13,795 nucleotides of DNA from contig CAZEHJ010000085.1 in the NCBI GenBank assembly GCA_964512485.1, positions 1 to 13,795 on the forward strand, read 5' to 3'. Shown piece by piece: positions 1 to 6,800 of the stretch. Position numbers and translations under genes: made by a program. This DNA is from CAZEHJ01 sp964512485 (GTDB taxonomy: Bacteria > Bacteroidota > Rhodothermia > Rhodothermales > UBA10348). The notes under the pieces are model-generated. The model made no database searches. It was given only the letters and a program-made list of their open reading frames with translations, and had not been told where the DNA came from. Position 1 is the first letter of the stretch; every line of letters begins with the position of its first letter.

Positions 1-52
1 CGAAGGTGGACGTACTGTTGGAGCCGGTGTCGTATCCAAGATTCTGGACTAA
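1..52 (+). CDS. tuf: Elongation factor Tu, C-terminal end (partial)
   Basis: Only the last 16 codons are present. They read EGGRTVGAGVVSKILD followed by TAA at 50-52, which is the highly conserved end of the third beta-barrel domain of EF-Tu. EF-Tu is the GTPase that carries aminoacyl-tRNA to the ribosome. The gene enters from the left edge in the frame starting at base 2. The order tuf, tRNA-Trp, secE, nusG, rplK is the classic arrangement in many bacteria and supports the call. Nothing can be said of the rest of the protein. Confidence 0.95.
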   Translation, partial: EGGRTVGAGVVSKILD

Positions 53-127
53 ACGTCCAAAATGAGTCTGAAGGACATCAGGATTTGACTATTCAAATCT
101 GTCTCTGAAGACTGAAATTGCATGGAA

Positions 128-153
128 GCCGAAGGCCTTAAAGGGCCTTCGGC
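128..153 (+). terminator. Hairpin after tuf, candidate terminator or processing signal
   Basis: A perfect 10-bp stem (GCCGAAGGCC at 128-137 pairing with 144-153) closes a 6-base loop, 76 bases after the tuf stop and 19 bases before tRNA-Trp. No clear T-run follows: the next bases are GCCTGTGCTTTC. It is therefore a poor match to a full intrinsic terminator. It may allow partial read-through into the tRNA and secE, or mark an RNA cleavage point. The stem is seen directly; the function is inferred. Confidence 0.45.
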
Positions 154-171
154 GCCTGTGCTTTCGGGGTT

Positions 172-245
<74 letters not shown>

Positions 246-362
246 CAAGAGGTGCGAAACAGGATGGATTCAGTCCGACCTGTGAGCTCCGGGACGTAAT
301 GCCGACTTCGGCGTACAACGGCCCACTCAGACATTCATATCAGGAATTTCTCAAGGTGAATT

Positions 363-545
363 ATGCCAGGAGTCGGAAATTACATGCAGGAAGTGGCCAA
401 GGAGATGCGCAAAGTCACCTGGCCCACGCAGAAGGAACTGATCAGCAATACAGTTGTCACCATCGTGGCTTCGATTGTAATTGCCCTGTTTATTTTTGGT
501 ACGGACCGTGTGATAAGCACAGTCCTCGAAATGGTATACAGATAG
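363..545 (+). CDS. secE: SecE, preprotein translocase subunit
   Basis: A 60-residue protein of the short, single-helix SecE type. SecE clamps SecY in the inner-membrane SecYEG channel that exports unfolded proteins. The conserved amphipathic segment EMRKVTWPTQKEL lies at residues 14-26 and is followed by one hydrophobic membrane helix at about 28-47. This is the usual architecture outside the gammaproteobacteria, where SecE has three helices. The start is supported by AAGGTGA at 353-359, one of the few Shine-Dalgarno-like sequences in the window, though its spacing to the ATG is short (3 bases). nusG follows after 76 bases, the nearly universal secE-nusG pairing. The 117 bases between tRNA-Trp and secE hold only a small 4-bp hairpin at 301-312, and I see no convincing promoter there. 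Confidence 0.96.
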   Translation: MPGVGNYMQEVAKEMRKVTWPTQKELISNTVVTIVASIVIALFIFGTDRVISTVLEMVYR

Positions 546-621
546 ACCGCCAGACCACGGACGCCTTGATGTGCGTACGCGTGGACTCAGCACACGACTC
601 TCAGATTCCAGTTTAGATCTC

Positions 622-1179
622 ATGGAGACCTCAAAAAGTAAATCGACTCGCAAATGGTACGTACTGCGTACGTTTTCGGGCCACGAAAAGAAGGTCAAGG
701 AATACCTTGAGCAGGAGTTGGAACGTCTAGGTATGACGGAAAAACTTCCAGAGATCATGATCCCTACGGAGACGGTCTTTGAAATGCGTGCGGGCAAGAA
801 GAGGACCCGGGAGAAAAACTTCTTTCCCGGATACATTCTCATTCATGCTTTTCTGGACAAGGAACTGAAGCACGTGATATCCGGCGTTCCCTCTGTGGTA
901 GGATTTCTGACCACAGGTGACGTTCCGACACCGCTGCGTCCCGAAGAGGTCAATAGAATCCTCGGGAAGATGGACGAAGTCCGCGAGATCGGCGAACAAC
1001 CGGAAATTCCGTTCAAAGACGGAGATGCGGTCAAAGTTGTCGACGGGCCATTCAACAACTTCAACGGAGTGGTTGAAGAAGTCTATCCGGACAAAATGAA
1101 GGTTCGAGTCATGGTATCCATCTTCGGCCGTAAAACGCCGCTCGAGCTGGATTATCTGCAGGTTGAACACGAAGAGTAA
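622..1179 (+). CDS. nusG: NusG, transcription elongation/termination factor
   Basis: A 185-residue NusG. The N-terminal NGN domain (about residues 10-115) begins RKWYVLRTFSGHE at 10-22 and includes FFPGYILI at 67-74; it binds the clamp of RNA polymerase. The C-terminal KOW domain (about 132-183) contains the conserved DGPFNNFNGVVEEV and VSIFGRKTPLELDYLQVE. In known NusG proteins this domain contacts Rho or ribosomal protein S10 and so couples transcription to termination or translation. The ATG at 622 was chosen over an in-frame ATG at 571 because the extra 17 residues have no family counterpart and 185 aa matches the usual 175-185. No Shine-Dalgarno sequence precedes either start. A 139-base leader separates it from rplK. 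Confidence 0.96.
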   Translation: METSKSKSTRKWYVLRTFSGHEKKVKEYLEQELERLGMTEKLPEIMIPTETVFEMRAGKKRTREKNFFPGYILIHAFLDKELKHVISGVPSVVGFLTTGDVPTPLRPEEVNRILGKMDEVREIGEQPEIPFKDGDAVKVVDGPFNNFNGVVEEVYPDKMKVRVMVSIFGRKTPLELDYLQVEHEE

Positions 1180-1278
1180 CGCTTCTTTATTTCTTCACGC
1201 CGGTAGTCTTCTCGGCGGGAACAAGGACATGGGCAAGCTGTAAAGGATCGGCTAGCGAATTTTAGCAATTAAACAATG

Positions 1279-1311
1279 GCGGGAGCCGGTTAAATCCGGC
1301 GTTTGAACCGC
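1279..1311 (+). promoter_or_regulatory. Putative L1-binding RNA motif in the rplK leader
   Basis: The leader RNA can fold into two short helices with an asymmetric internal loop. The outer helix is GCGG (1279-1282) with CCGC (1308-1311), and the inner helix GCCGG (1285-1289) with CCGGC (1296-1300) closes a 6-base loop. Unpaired GA (1283-1284) faces GTTTGAA (1301-1307). This matches the layout of the L1 site in 23S rRNA helices 76-77 as I recall it: a G-rich helix, GA, then a G/C helix, with a UUGAA-containing strand opposite. A near copy stands before rplA at 1828-1867. L1 is known to repress the L11-L1 operon in E. coli by binding the rplK leader. The motif ends 7 bases before the rplK ATG, so bound L1 would block initiation. 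A simple hairpin (CGCCG 1198-1202 with CGGCG 1213-1217) lies further upstream in the same leader. Binding is inferred. Confidence 0.75.
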
Positions 1312-1318
1312 AATTAGT

Positions 1319-1777
1319 ATGGCAAAAAAGATCGACGGCTACATCAAGCTTCAGATCCGGGCCGGTCAGGCAAGTCCTGCACCACCAATTGGCCCGGCGC
1401 TTGGTCAGAAAGGCGTCAATATCATGGAGTTCTGCAAGGCTTTCAATGCCGCGACGCAGGACAGAATGGGACTTATTCTTCCGGTGGTCATCACCGTGTT
1501 TGCGGATAAGTCGTTCACGTTCATCGTAAAAAGTCCCCCGGCGGCTGTTCTCCTTAAAGGAGCGGCCAAAATCAAATCGGGCGCGGCTGATCCGCTTCGC
1601 GAAAACGTTGGCAAGGTCACATGGGACCAGTGCCGCGCTATCGCCGAGCAGAAGATGGAGGACCTCAACGCATTTGACCTGGACCAGGCAGCCCGCATGA
1701 TTGCCGGTACAGCCCGTTCCATGGGCATCAAGGTCAAGGGTGCTCCCAAGTCCAAAGACGATTCTAAAGTTGCATAA
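1319..1777 (+). CDS. rplK: Ribosomal protein L11 (uL11)
   Basis: A 152-residue L11, part of the GTPase-associated centre of the 50S subunit, where it binds the 23S rRNA 1070 region and contacts elongation factors. The N-terminal domain opens with MAKKIDGYIKLQIRAG and the proline-rich turn SPAPPIGPALGQ (19-30). Prolines 22, 23 and 26 correspond to positions whose change gives thiostrepton resistance elsewhere; they are intact here. The C-terminal RNA-binding domain ends in the conserved MIAGTARSMGIKV. A lysine-rich tail of about a dozen residues (GAPKSKDDSKVA) follows, making it longer than the usual 141-142 aa. No Shine-Dalgarno sequence precedes the ATG; the putative L1 motif ends 7 bases upstream. 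Confidence 0.98.
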   Translation: MAKKIDGYIKLQIRAGQASPAPPIGPALGQKGVNIMEFCKAFNAATQDRMGLILPVVITVFADKSFTFIVKSPPAAVLLKGAAKIKSGAADPLRENVGKVTWDQCRAIAEQKMEDLNAFDLDQAARMIAGTARSMGIKVKGAPKSKDDSKVA

Positions 1778-1782
1778 CGAAC

Positions 1783-1815
1783 AGCTGGAGTTGCGGCCTC
1801 GCCTCAACTGAAGCT
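1783..1815 (+). other. Hairpin in the rplK-rplA spacer
   Basis: Just after the rplK stop the RNA can fold into a long interrupted hairpin. AGCT (1783-1786) pairs with 1812-1815, AGTTG (1789-1793) with CAACT (1805-1809), and GGC (1795-1797) with GCC (1801-1803), around a CTC loop. There is a 2x2 internal loop and one C/T mismatch. An A-run follows rather than a T-run, so it is not an intrinsic terminator. It lies 12 bases before the L1-like motif of rplA, so the rplA leader may have two structured domains. It could be a processing site or a spacer that keeps the L1 site free of the ribosome leaving rplK. The function is unknown. Confidence 0.45.
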
Positions 1816-1827
1816 TTCAAAAAAACC

Positions 1828-1867
1828 TGCGGGAGCCTGAATATGAATCTCAGGCGTTTGCACCGCA
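1828..1867 (+). promoter_or_regulatory. Second putative L1-binding RNA motif, in the rplA leader
   Basis: This is the same architecture as the motif before rplK. The outer helix TGCGG (1828-1832) pairs with CCGCA (1863-1867). Unpaired GA (1833-1834) lies opposite GTTTGCA (1856-1862). The inner helix GCCTGA (1835-1840) pairs with TCAGGC (1850-1855). The outer helix and loop bases are nearly identical in the two copies, whereas the inner helix has changed from GCCGG/CCGGC to GCCTGA/TCAGGC with pairing kept, and the apical loop is different. Compensatory change of this kind argues for a conserved RNA fold. The motif ends 15 bases before the rplA ATG. It probably lets L1 repress its own cistron directly; binding is inferred. 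Confidence 0.75.
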
Positions 1868-1882
1868 CAGATTTCTCTAACA

Positions 1883-2593
1883 ATGGCAAAGAAAGGAAAA
1901 CGCTACCGCGCCGCAATCGAGCTCATAGAGTCGACTGAAGGCCCTATTGACGTAGGGGTAGCCTGTGATCTGTTGAAACAGACAGCCACAGCAAAATTCG
2001 ACGAGTCAGTCGATCTGGACGTCAGACTCGGGGTGGATCCCCGTCACGCAGATCAGATGGTCCGCGGAACGGTTGCACTCCCTCACGGAACGGGTAAGGA
2101 TGTTCGTGTTCTGGTGCTCGCCAGCGAAGGCAAGCAGCAGGAAGCACGTGACGCCGGCGCCGATCATGTGGGACTGGACGATCTGGCAGATAAAATCCAG
2201 AAACAGGGATGGACGGAGTTCGATGTGGTCATCGCGACACCGGATGTCATGGCAGTTGTCGGTCGTCTGGGTCGCGTACTTGGGCCTCGTGGTCTGATGC
2301 CGAACCCTAAGAGCGGTACCGTAACGATGGATCTGGCTGCTGCGGTCAAGGAAGTCAAAGCTGGTAAGATTGATTTCCGCGTCGACAAGGCAGGAATCAT
2401 GCATACCGCCATCGGCAAGTCGTCCTTTTCAGCCGAACAGCTGAAAGACAACGCTGAAACATTCCTTAGAGAAATATTGCGTCTGCGCCCTGCAGCCGCC
2501 AAAGGCACGTACGTGCGCTCCATCACCATCTCCACGACCATGGGCCCCGGTATTGCCATGGATCGCGGTGAGGTTCTCGGATCGCTGCGCTAA
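1883..2593 (+). CDS. rplA: Ribosomal protein L1 (uL1)
   Basis: A 236-residue L1, which forms the mobile L1 stalk of the 50S subunit and helps move deacylated tRNA out of the E site. Family landmarks are the N-terminal MAKKGKRYRAA, the domain II segment beginning near DVRVLVLASEG and running through GRLGRVLGPRGLMPNPKSGTVT, and the C-terminal SITISTTMGPGIAMD. The Thr-Met pair in that last segment corresponds to residues that contact RNA in known L1 structures. L1 is also a translational repressor of the rplKA transcript in characterised bacteria, and a candidate target lies directly upstream of both genes here. Length is typical (about 230 aa). No Shine-Dalgarno sequence precedes the ATG (the bases before it are TTCTCTAACA). 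Confidence 0.98.
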   Translation: MAKKGKRYRAAIELIESTEGPIDVGVACDLLKQTATAKFDESVDLDVRLGVDPRHADQMVRGTVALPHGTGKDVRVLVLASEGKQQEARDAGADHVGLDDLADKIQKQGWTEFDVVIATPDVMAVVGRLGRVLGPRGLMPNPKSGTVTMDLAAAVKEVKAGKIDFRVDKAGIMHTAIGKSSFSAEQLKDNAETFLREILRLRPAAAKGTYVRSITISTTMGPGIAMDRGEVLGSLR

Positions 2594-2642
2594 GTGTCCC
2601 TTCTGAAACGCCCGGAACGGGCATAAAATCAAGGTCAATTCA

Positions 2643-3173
2643 ATGGCAATGACAAGAACACAGAAGGAGGCGACTGTCGACCAGCTCGTAGAGAAGCTTG
2701 AGCAGACGCCTACCATCTACATCACAAATTACTCCGGTCTGACGGTTGAGCAGGCTACCGAGCTACGCGGAAAATTCCGCGAAGCAGGTGTCGAGTACAA
2801 GGTCATCAAGAACACGATGCTGCGCCTGGCAATGGAGCGCATTGGTGGATACGATGATCTATACGATCATCTTCACGGACCGACGGCTGTCGCTTTTTCC
2901 GCTGAGCCTTCGGCTCCGGGTCGCGTCATCAAGAAATATCTCGATGACTCAAAAGGTGAACTTCCGGAGCTGAAAGGAGCCCACGTCGAAGGCGCTGTGT
3001 ATCACGCAGATGCGCTCGAAATGCTTTCCAGTCTCAAGTCGAAAGACGAACTCCTCGGAGAAATCATCACATTGCTGCAGTCGCCGATGTCAAACATCAT
3101 CAGCGGCCTGCAGGCTCAGGGTGGCAACCTCGTGGGAGCCATCAAAACGATCGCCGACCAAGCGGAAGCTTAG
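2643..3173 (+). CDS. rplJ: Ribosomal protein L10 (uL10)
   Basis: A 176-residue L10, the base of the ribosomal stalk. It binds 23S rRNA next to L11 and carries L7/L12 dimers on its C-terminal helix. The conserved core is visible at about residues 28-65 (ITNYSGLTVEQATELRGKFREA, then VEYKVIKNTMLRLA), and the C-terminal part (about 130-176) is mostly helical, as expected for L12 binding. AAGG at 2631-2634 lies 8 bases before the ATG and supports this start; a second ATG two codons in (2649) cannot be excluded. The 49-base spacer after rplA holds only a 5-bp hairpin (2610-2614 with 2618-2622, GAA loop). I see no extended L10-leader structure there, so autoregulation by the L10-L12 complex is not visible. 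Confidence 0.98.
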   Translation: MAMTRTQKEATVDQLVEKLEQTPTIYITNYSGLTVEQATELRGKFREAGVEYKVIKNTMLRLAMERIGGYDDLYDHLHGPTAVAFSAEPSAPGRVIKKYLDDSKGELPELKGAHVEGAVYHADALEMLSSLKSKDELLGEIITLLQSPMSNIISGLQAQGGNLVGAIKTIADQAEA

Positions 3174-3248
3174 TCGACGCTCACCCCGCCCGGATGCGGT
3201 TATTCGGACGGACTCCGGCAACGGAACCATCAAGAATCATCCATAATG

Positions 3249-3280
3249 TGCAGTTCAGCTTTCGGGCTCAGACGACTGCA
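3249..3280 (+). other. Small hairpin before rplL
   Basis: TGCAGT (3249-3254) can pair with ACTGCA (3275-3280), with a possible inner AGC/GCT helix (3257-3259 with 3266-3268). It ends 16 bases before the rplL ATG, and GGA (3281-3283) directly follows. L7/L12 is made in excess over other ribosomal proteins (four or more copies per ribosome), so a structure that favours rplL translation or stabilises the mRNA here would make sense. The rest of the 123-base spacer shows nothing I can name. The fold is weak and the role is speculative. Confidence 0.3.
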
Positions 3281-3296
3281 GGAATAACGAGATACC

Positions 3297-3674
3297 ATGG
3301 CAGATATCAATAAAATTGCTGACACGCTTGTTGGTCTTACGATCAAAGAAGCAAACGAACTTGCTCAGCTTCTCGAAGAAGAGCATGGCATCAAGCCAGC
3401 AGCAGCAGCAGCAGTCGCAGTAGCCGGTCCAGCCGGTGGCGATGGCGCAGCAGCTGAAGAGCAGACAGAATTCGACGTGATCCTCAAAGCCGCTGGCGAG
3501 AAGAAGATCAACGTGATTAAAGAAGTGCGTGCGATCACCGGTCTTGGCCTCAAAGAAGCCAAGGAAATGGTTGACAGCGCACCTTCGACTGTCAAAGAAG
3601 CTGCATCGAAAGATGAAGCTGAAGAACTCAAAACCAAGCTCGAAGGAGCTGGTGCTGAAGTAGAGCTCAAGTAA
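3297..3674 (+). CDS. rplL: Ribosomal protein L7/L12 (bL12)
   Basis: A 125-residue L7/L12, the multicopy stalk protein that recruits and activates translational GTPases. It has the three expected parts: an N-terminal dimerisation domain (about 1-32) that docks on L10; a flexible alanine-rich hinge (about 33-55, with PAAAAAVAVAG); and the compact C-terminal domain (about 58-125) with FDVILKAAGEKKINVIKEVR and ITGLGLKEAKEMVDSAP, which bind the factors. Length is typical. The start has only a weak, distant GGA at 3281-3283. Like rplJ it belongs to the run of ribosomal genes transcribed toward rpoB. Confidence 0.98.
   Translation: MADINKIADTLVGLTIKEANELAQLLEEEHGIKPAAAAAVAVAGPAGGDGAAAEEQTEFDVILKAAGEKKINVIKEVRAITGLGLKEAKEMVDSAPSTVKEAASKDEAEELKTKLEGAGAEVELK
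3399..3413 (+). repeat. Five GCA codons in the rplL hinge
   Basis: Alanines 35-39 of L7/L12 are all encoded by GCA, giving a 15-base trinucleotide repeat. The surrounding alanines also use GCA or GCC. The repeat falls in the flexible hinge, where small length changes are tolerated in the family, so replication slippage here could alter hinge length without loss of function. Confidence 0.8.
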
Positions 3675-3716
3675 GAGCACTGCGCAGTTCTTCCAGAACT
3701 GTCGCCGATTGACCTG

Positions 3717-3741
3717 GCCGGTCCCGTTTTTCGGGACCGGC
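3717..3741 (+). promoter_or_regulatory. rplL-rpoB hairpin, candidate attenuator or processing site
   Basis: A perfect 10-bp stem (GCCGGTCCCG at 3717-3726 with 3732-3741) with a TTTTT loop lies in the 143-base rplL-rpoB spacer. Only CTTTC-like sequence follows, without a clean T-run, so strong termination is unlikely. In E. coli the same gap contains a partial terminator and an RNase III processing site that lower rpoBC expression relative to the ribosomal genes. A similar role is plausible here from position and stem strength, but it is inferred. A weaker GGCC/GGCC pairing lies further downstream near 3772-3785. No promoter for rpoB is obvious. Confidence 0.55.
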
Positions 3742-3817
3742 TTTCGGCGTCTTCAAACAGGTCACTAAAACGGCCTTTCACGGCCATTCATAACCCTTAA
3801 CGGTAACTGACCAGACT

Positions 3818-6800
3818 ATGCCCAACGTCAAGAGTCAAGCCGTGCGCTCCACGTTCGCGCGCATCAAGACTATCCGGGACTATCCAGACTTTCTGGACGT
3901 CCAGCTCAAGTCCTTCCACGACTTCATCCAGGATCACATTCCGCCGGAAGAGCGGGAGAATCTGGGGCTTCAGGGAGTGTTCAATGAACATTTCCCGATC
4001 CACGACAGTCGTGAGCGATATACTCTCGAGTTCATTCAGTTCGGCCTCGATGCGCCGAAGCACTCGGTCGAAGAATGTATTGCCCAGGGACTATCCTACT
4101 CTGTTCCGCTGAAAGCCAAGCTTCGTCTCTCCAGCAAGGAAGATGAAGATGAGGATGAGGCAGAAGAAGCAATCGAACAGGAAGTTTACCTCGGTAATCT
4201 TCCTTTCATGACTGAAAGGGGAACGTTTGTTATCAATGGCGCCGAGCGCGTCGTGGTATCACAGCTCCACAGAAGTCCTGGTGTATTCTTCGGCCAGAGT
4301 GTTCACCCCAACGGTACGGACCTGTATTCAGCCAGGGTGATTCCTTTCCGTGGATCCTGGATTGAGTTTTCGACTGACGTCGGAAACATGATGTGGGCCT
4401 ACATCGATCGCAAGAAAAAGCTACCTGTTACGACGCTTCTGCGTGCACTCGGATACTCTTCGAACGAAGAGATCGTCAAGCTTTTTGATCTCGCGGACAC
4501 CAACGCCTGCAAAACCAAGGCTGCGTTCAAGAAGATCATAGGACGCACACTGGCCGCCAGTGTGTCCGTCGAACGCATGACCGAAGTTGTTGACGAAGAC
4601 ACCGGTGAAGTAATCGAGCAGCGCATCGAGCGCGAAATCGTACTTCCGGCCCAGCATGAGCTGCTCGAAGGTGATCACGAAAAGCTTCTGGAAGCTGAAG
4701 TCTATCAGGTTCATCTCGTCCGTGAAAACACTGGCGACGATGAAATGGACAAGACGACTCTTCTGAACACGATCAAGAAGGACCCGACGCATTCTGAAAA
4801 AGAAGCGCTCGAGTATCTCTATATGCAGCTTCGTGGTACTGAGGCTCCAGATCAGGAAACCGCTCGCGGTGTTCTCGAACGCCTGTTCTTCAGTGATAAG
4901 CGATATGATCTGGGTGAAGTAGGTCGTTATAGAATCAACTCACGTCTTCGTCTCAACGAAGACCTGAGCAGGCTTACCCTTTCACGTGAGGACATCATTG
5001 CCATCATCACGGAGCTGATCAGCCTCCAGAATGGCAGGAGCAACGTCGACGATATCGACCATCTGGGCAACCGTCGTGTACGGTCGGTGGGCGAACAGCT
5101 TTCGGCACAGTTCTCACTCGGCCTCGCCCGTATGGCAAGGACGATCAAGGAACGAATGAATCTGCGCGACGCAGACAAGTTCACGCCTCAGGATCTGGTC
5201 AATGCTCGCACTGTTTCTAGTGTGATCAATACGTTCTTTGGAACGAACCAGCTCAGCCAGTTCATGGATCAGACCAACCCACTCGCGGAATTGACGCACA
5301 AGCGTCGTATGTCTGCGCTGGGTCCGGGTGGTCTTACGCGTGAGCGAGCAGGTTTTGAGGTTCGTGATGTTCACTACACGCATTACGGACGTCTTTGCCC
5401 GATTGAAACCCCTGAGGGTCCGAACATCGGTCTGATTTCCTCGCTCTGTGTGCACGCGCGCATTAACTCATACGGCTTCATCGAGACGCCGTATCGTGTC
5501 GTCAGGAAGGGGAAAGTGACTCGTTCCATCCAGTTTCTCTCCGCGGAACAGGAAGACAAGGCAATCATCGCTCAGGCAAACGCACCGCTTGATGACAAAG
5601 GACATTTTGTCAACAAGTACGTGAAATGCCGCCACAGAGGTGATTTCCCTGTGATCGAGCCGAATAATGTCCAGTTCATGGACGTTTCGCCGAATCAGAT
5701 CGTTTCTCCGGCGGCTTCGCTCATTCCTTTCCTTGAGCATGACGATGCCAACCGTGCTCTGATGGGCTCGAACATGCAGCGTCAGGCGGTTCCACTTCTT
5801 CGCGCAGAGGCTCCACTCTGTGGAACAGGTCTTGAAGCTCGTGTTGCGCGGGATTCGAGAGCTGTTGTGGTTTCTGAAGGAGATGGCGTGGTTGAATACG
5901 TCGATTCGAGAAAAATCACGATCCGCTACGACCGATCGGAAGCGGAAGAGGGACTTTCTTTCGACGAGCCGATCAAGACCTACGATCTGACGAAATTCCG
6001 CCGCACGAATCAGGATACCTGTGTTAATCAGCATCCTATCGTCCGTGTCGGTGATCGCGTCAAGAAAGACACAGTCCTCACGGACGGTTTCTCGACAGAC
6101 AAAGGAGAGCTTGCTCTTGGTAAAAACGTTCTCGTGGCGTTTATGCCGTGGCGCGGGTACAACTTTGAGGATGCCATAGTCATCTCAGAGCGCCTCGTTT
6201 CCGATGACGTGTACACTTCGGTTCATATTGAGGAATTCGAGCTTCAGGTTCGTGATACGAAACGAGGTGAAGAAGAACTCACACGTGAGATTCCAAACGT
6301 TTCAGAAGAGGCCACCAAGGACCTCGACGAGCGTGGAATTATTCGCGTTGGTGCTGAAGTGAAAGCCGGCGATATCATCGTTGGTAAGATCACTCCGAAA
6401 GGCGAAACTGATCCGACACCAGAGGAAAAACTCCTCAGGGCCATCTTCGGCGACAAAGCCGGGGATGTGAAGGATGCGTCGTTGAAAGCGCCTCCGGGAA
6501 TGAAAGGTGTCGTTATCGATACCAAATTGTTCAGCCGTCGCAAGCTTGATCCCGCTTCGAAGAAGGAAGAGAACAAGCGTCTTGCTGAGATTGAAAAAGA
6601 TCTCGAATTGTCGATGACAGAGCTCAATGAGAAGTTCTGGGACAAGCTGATGGGTCTGCTTGCAGGCAAAAAAGCTGCAGATTTTGTCGACCGTGATGGA
6701 AACGTCCTGGTCAGTAAAAATGCCAAAATCGACGCGAAAGCCTTCAAGGATGTTGATCCACTGTCGATTGATCCTCGAGTCTCATTTACGGGAGACGAAG

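Noticed and set aside
657..673. Palindrome-like GTACGTACTGCGTACGT at the start of nusG
   Set aside because: It encodes the conserved WYVLRT segment of NusG, so the symmetry is most simply explained by coding constraint.
571..1179. Longer nusG with an upstream ATG at 571
   Set aside because: The 17 extra residues have no counterpart in NusG proteins, and the ATG at 622 gives the usual length.
2594..2642. L10-L12 autoregulatory leader before rplJ
   Set aside because: The spacer is only 49 bases with a 5-bp hairpin, and I could not draw the extended multi-branched structure known from L10 leaders. Part of it could overlap the end of rplA, but I cannot support that.
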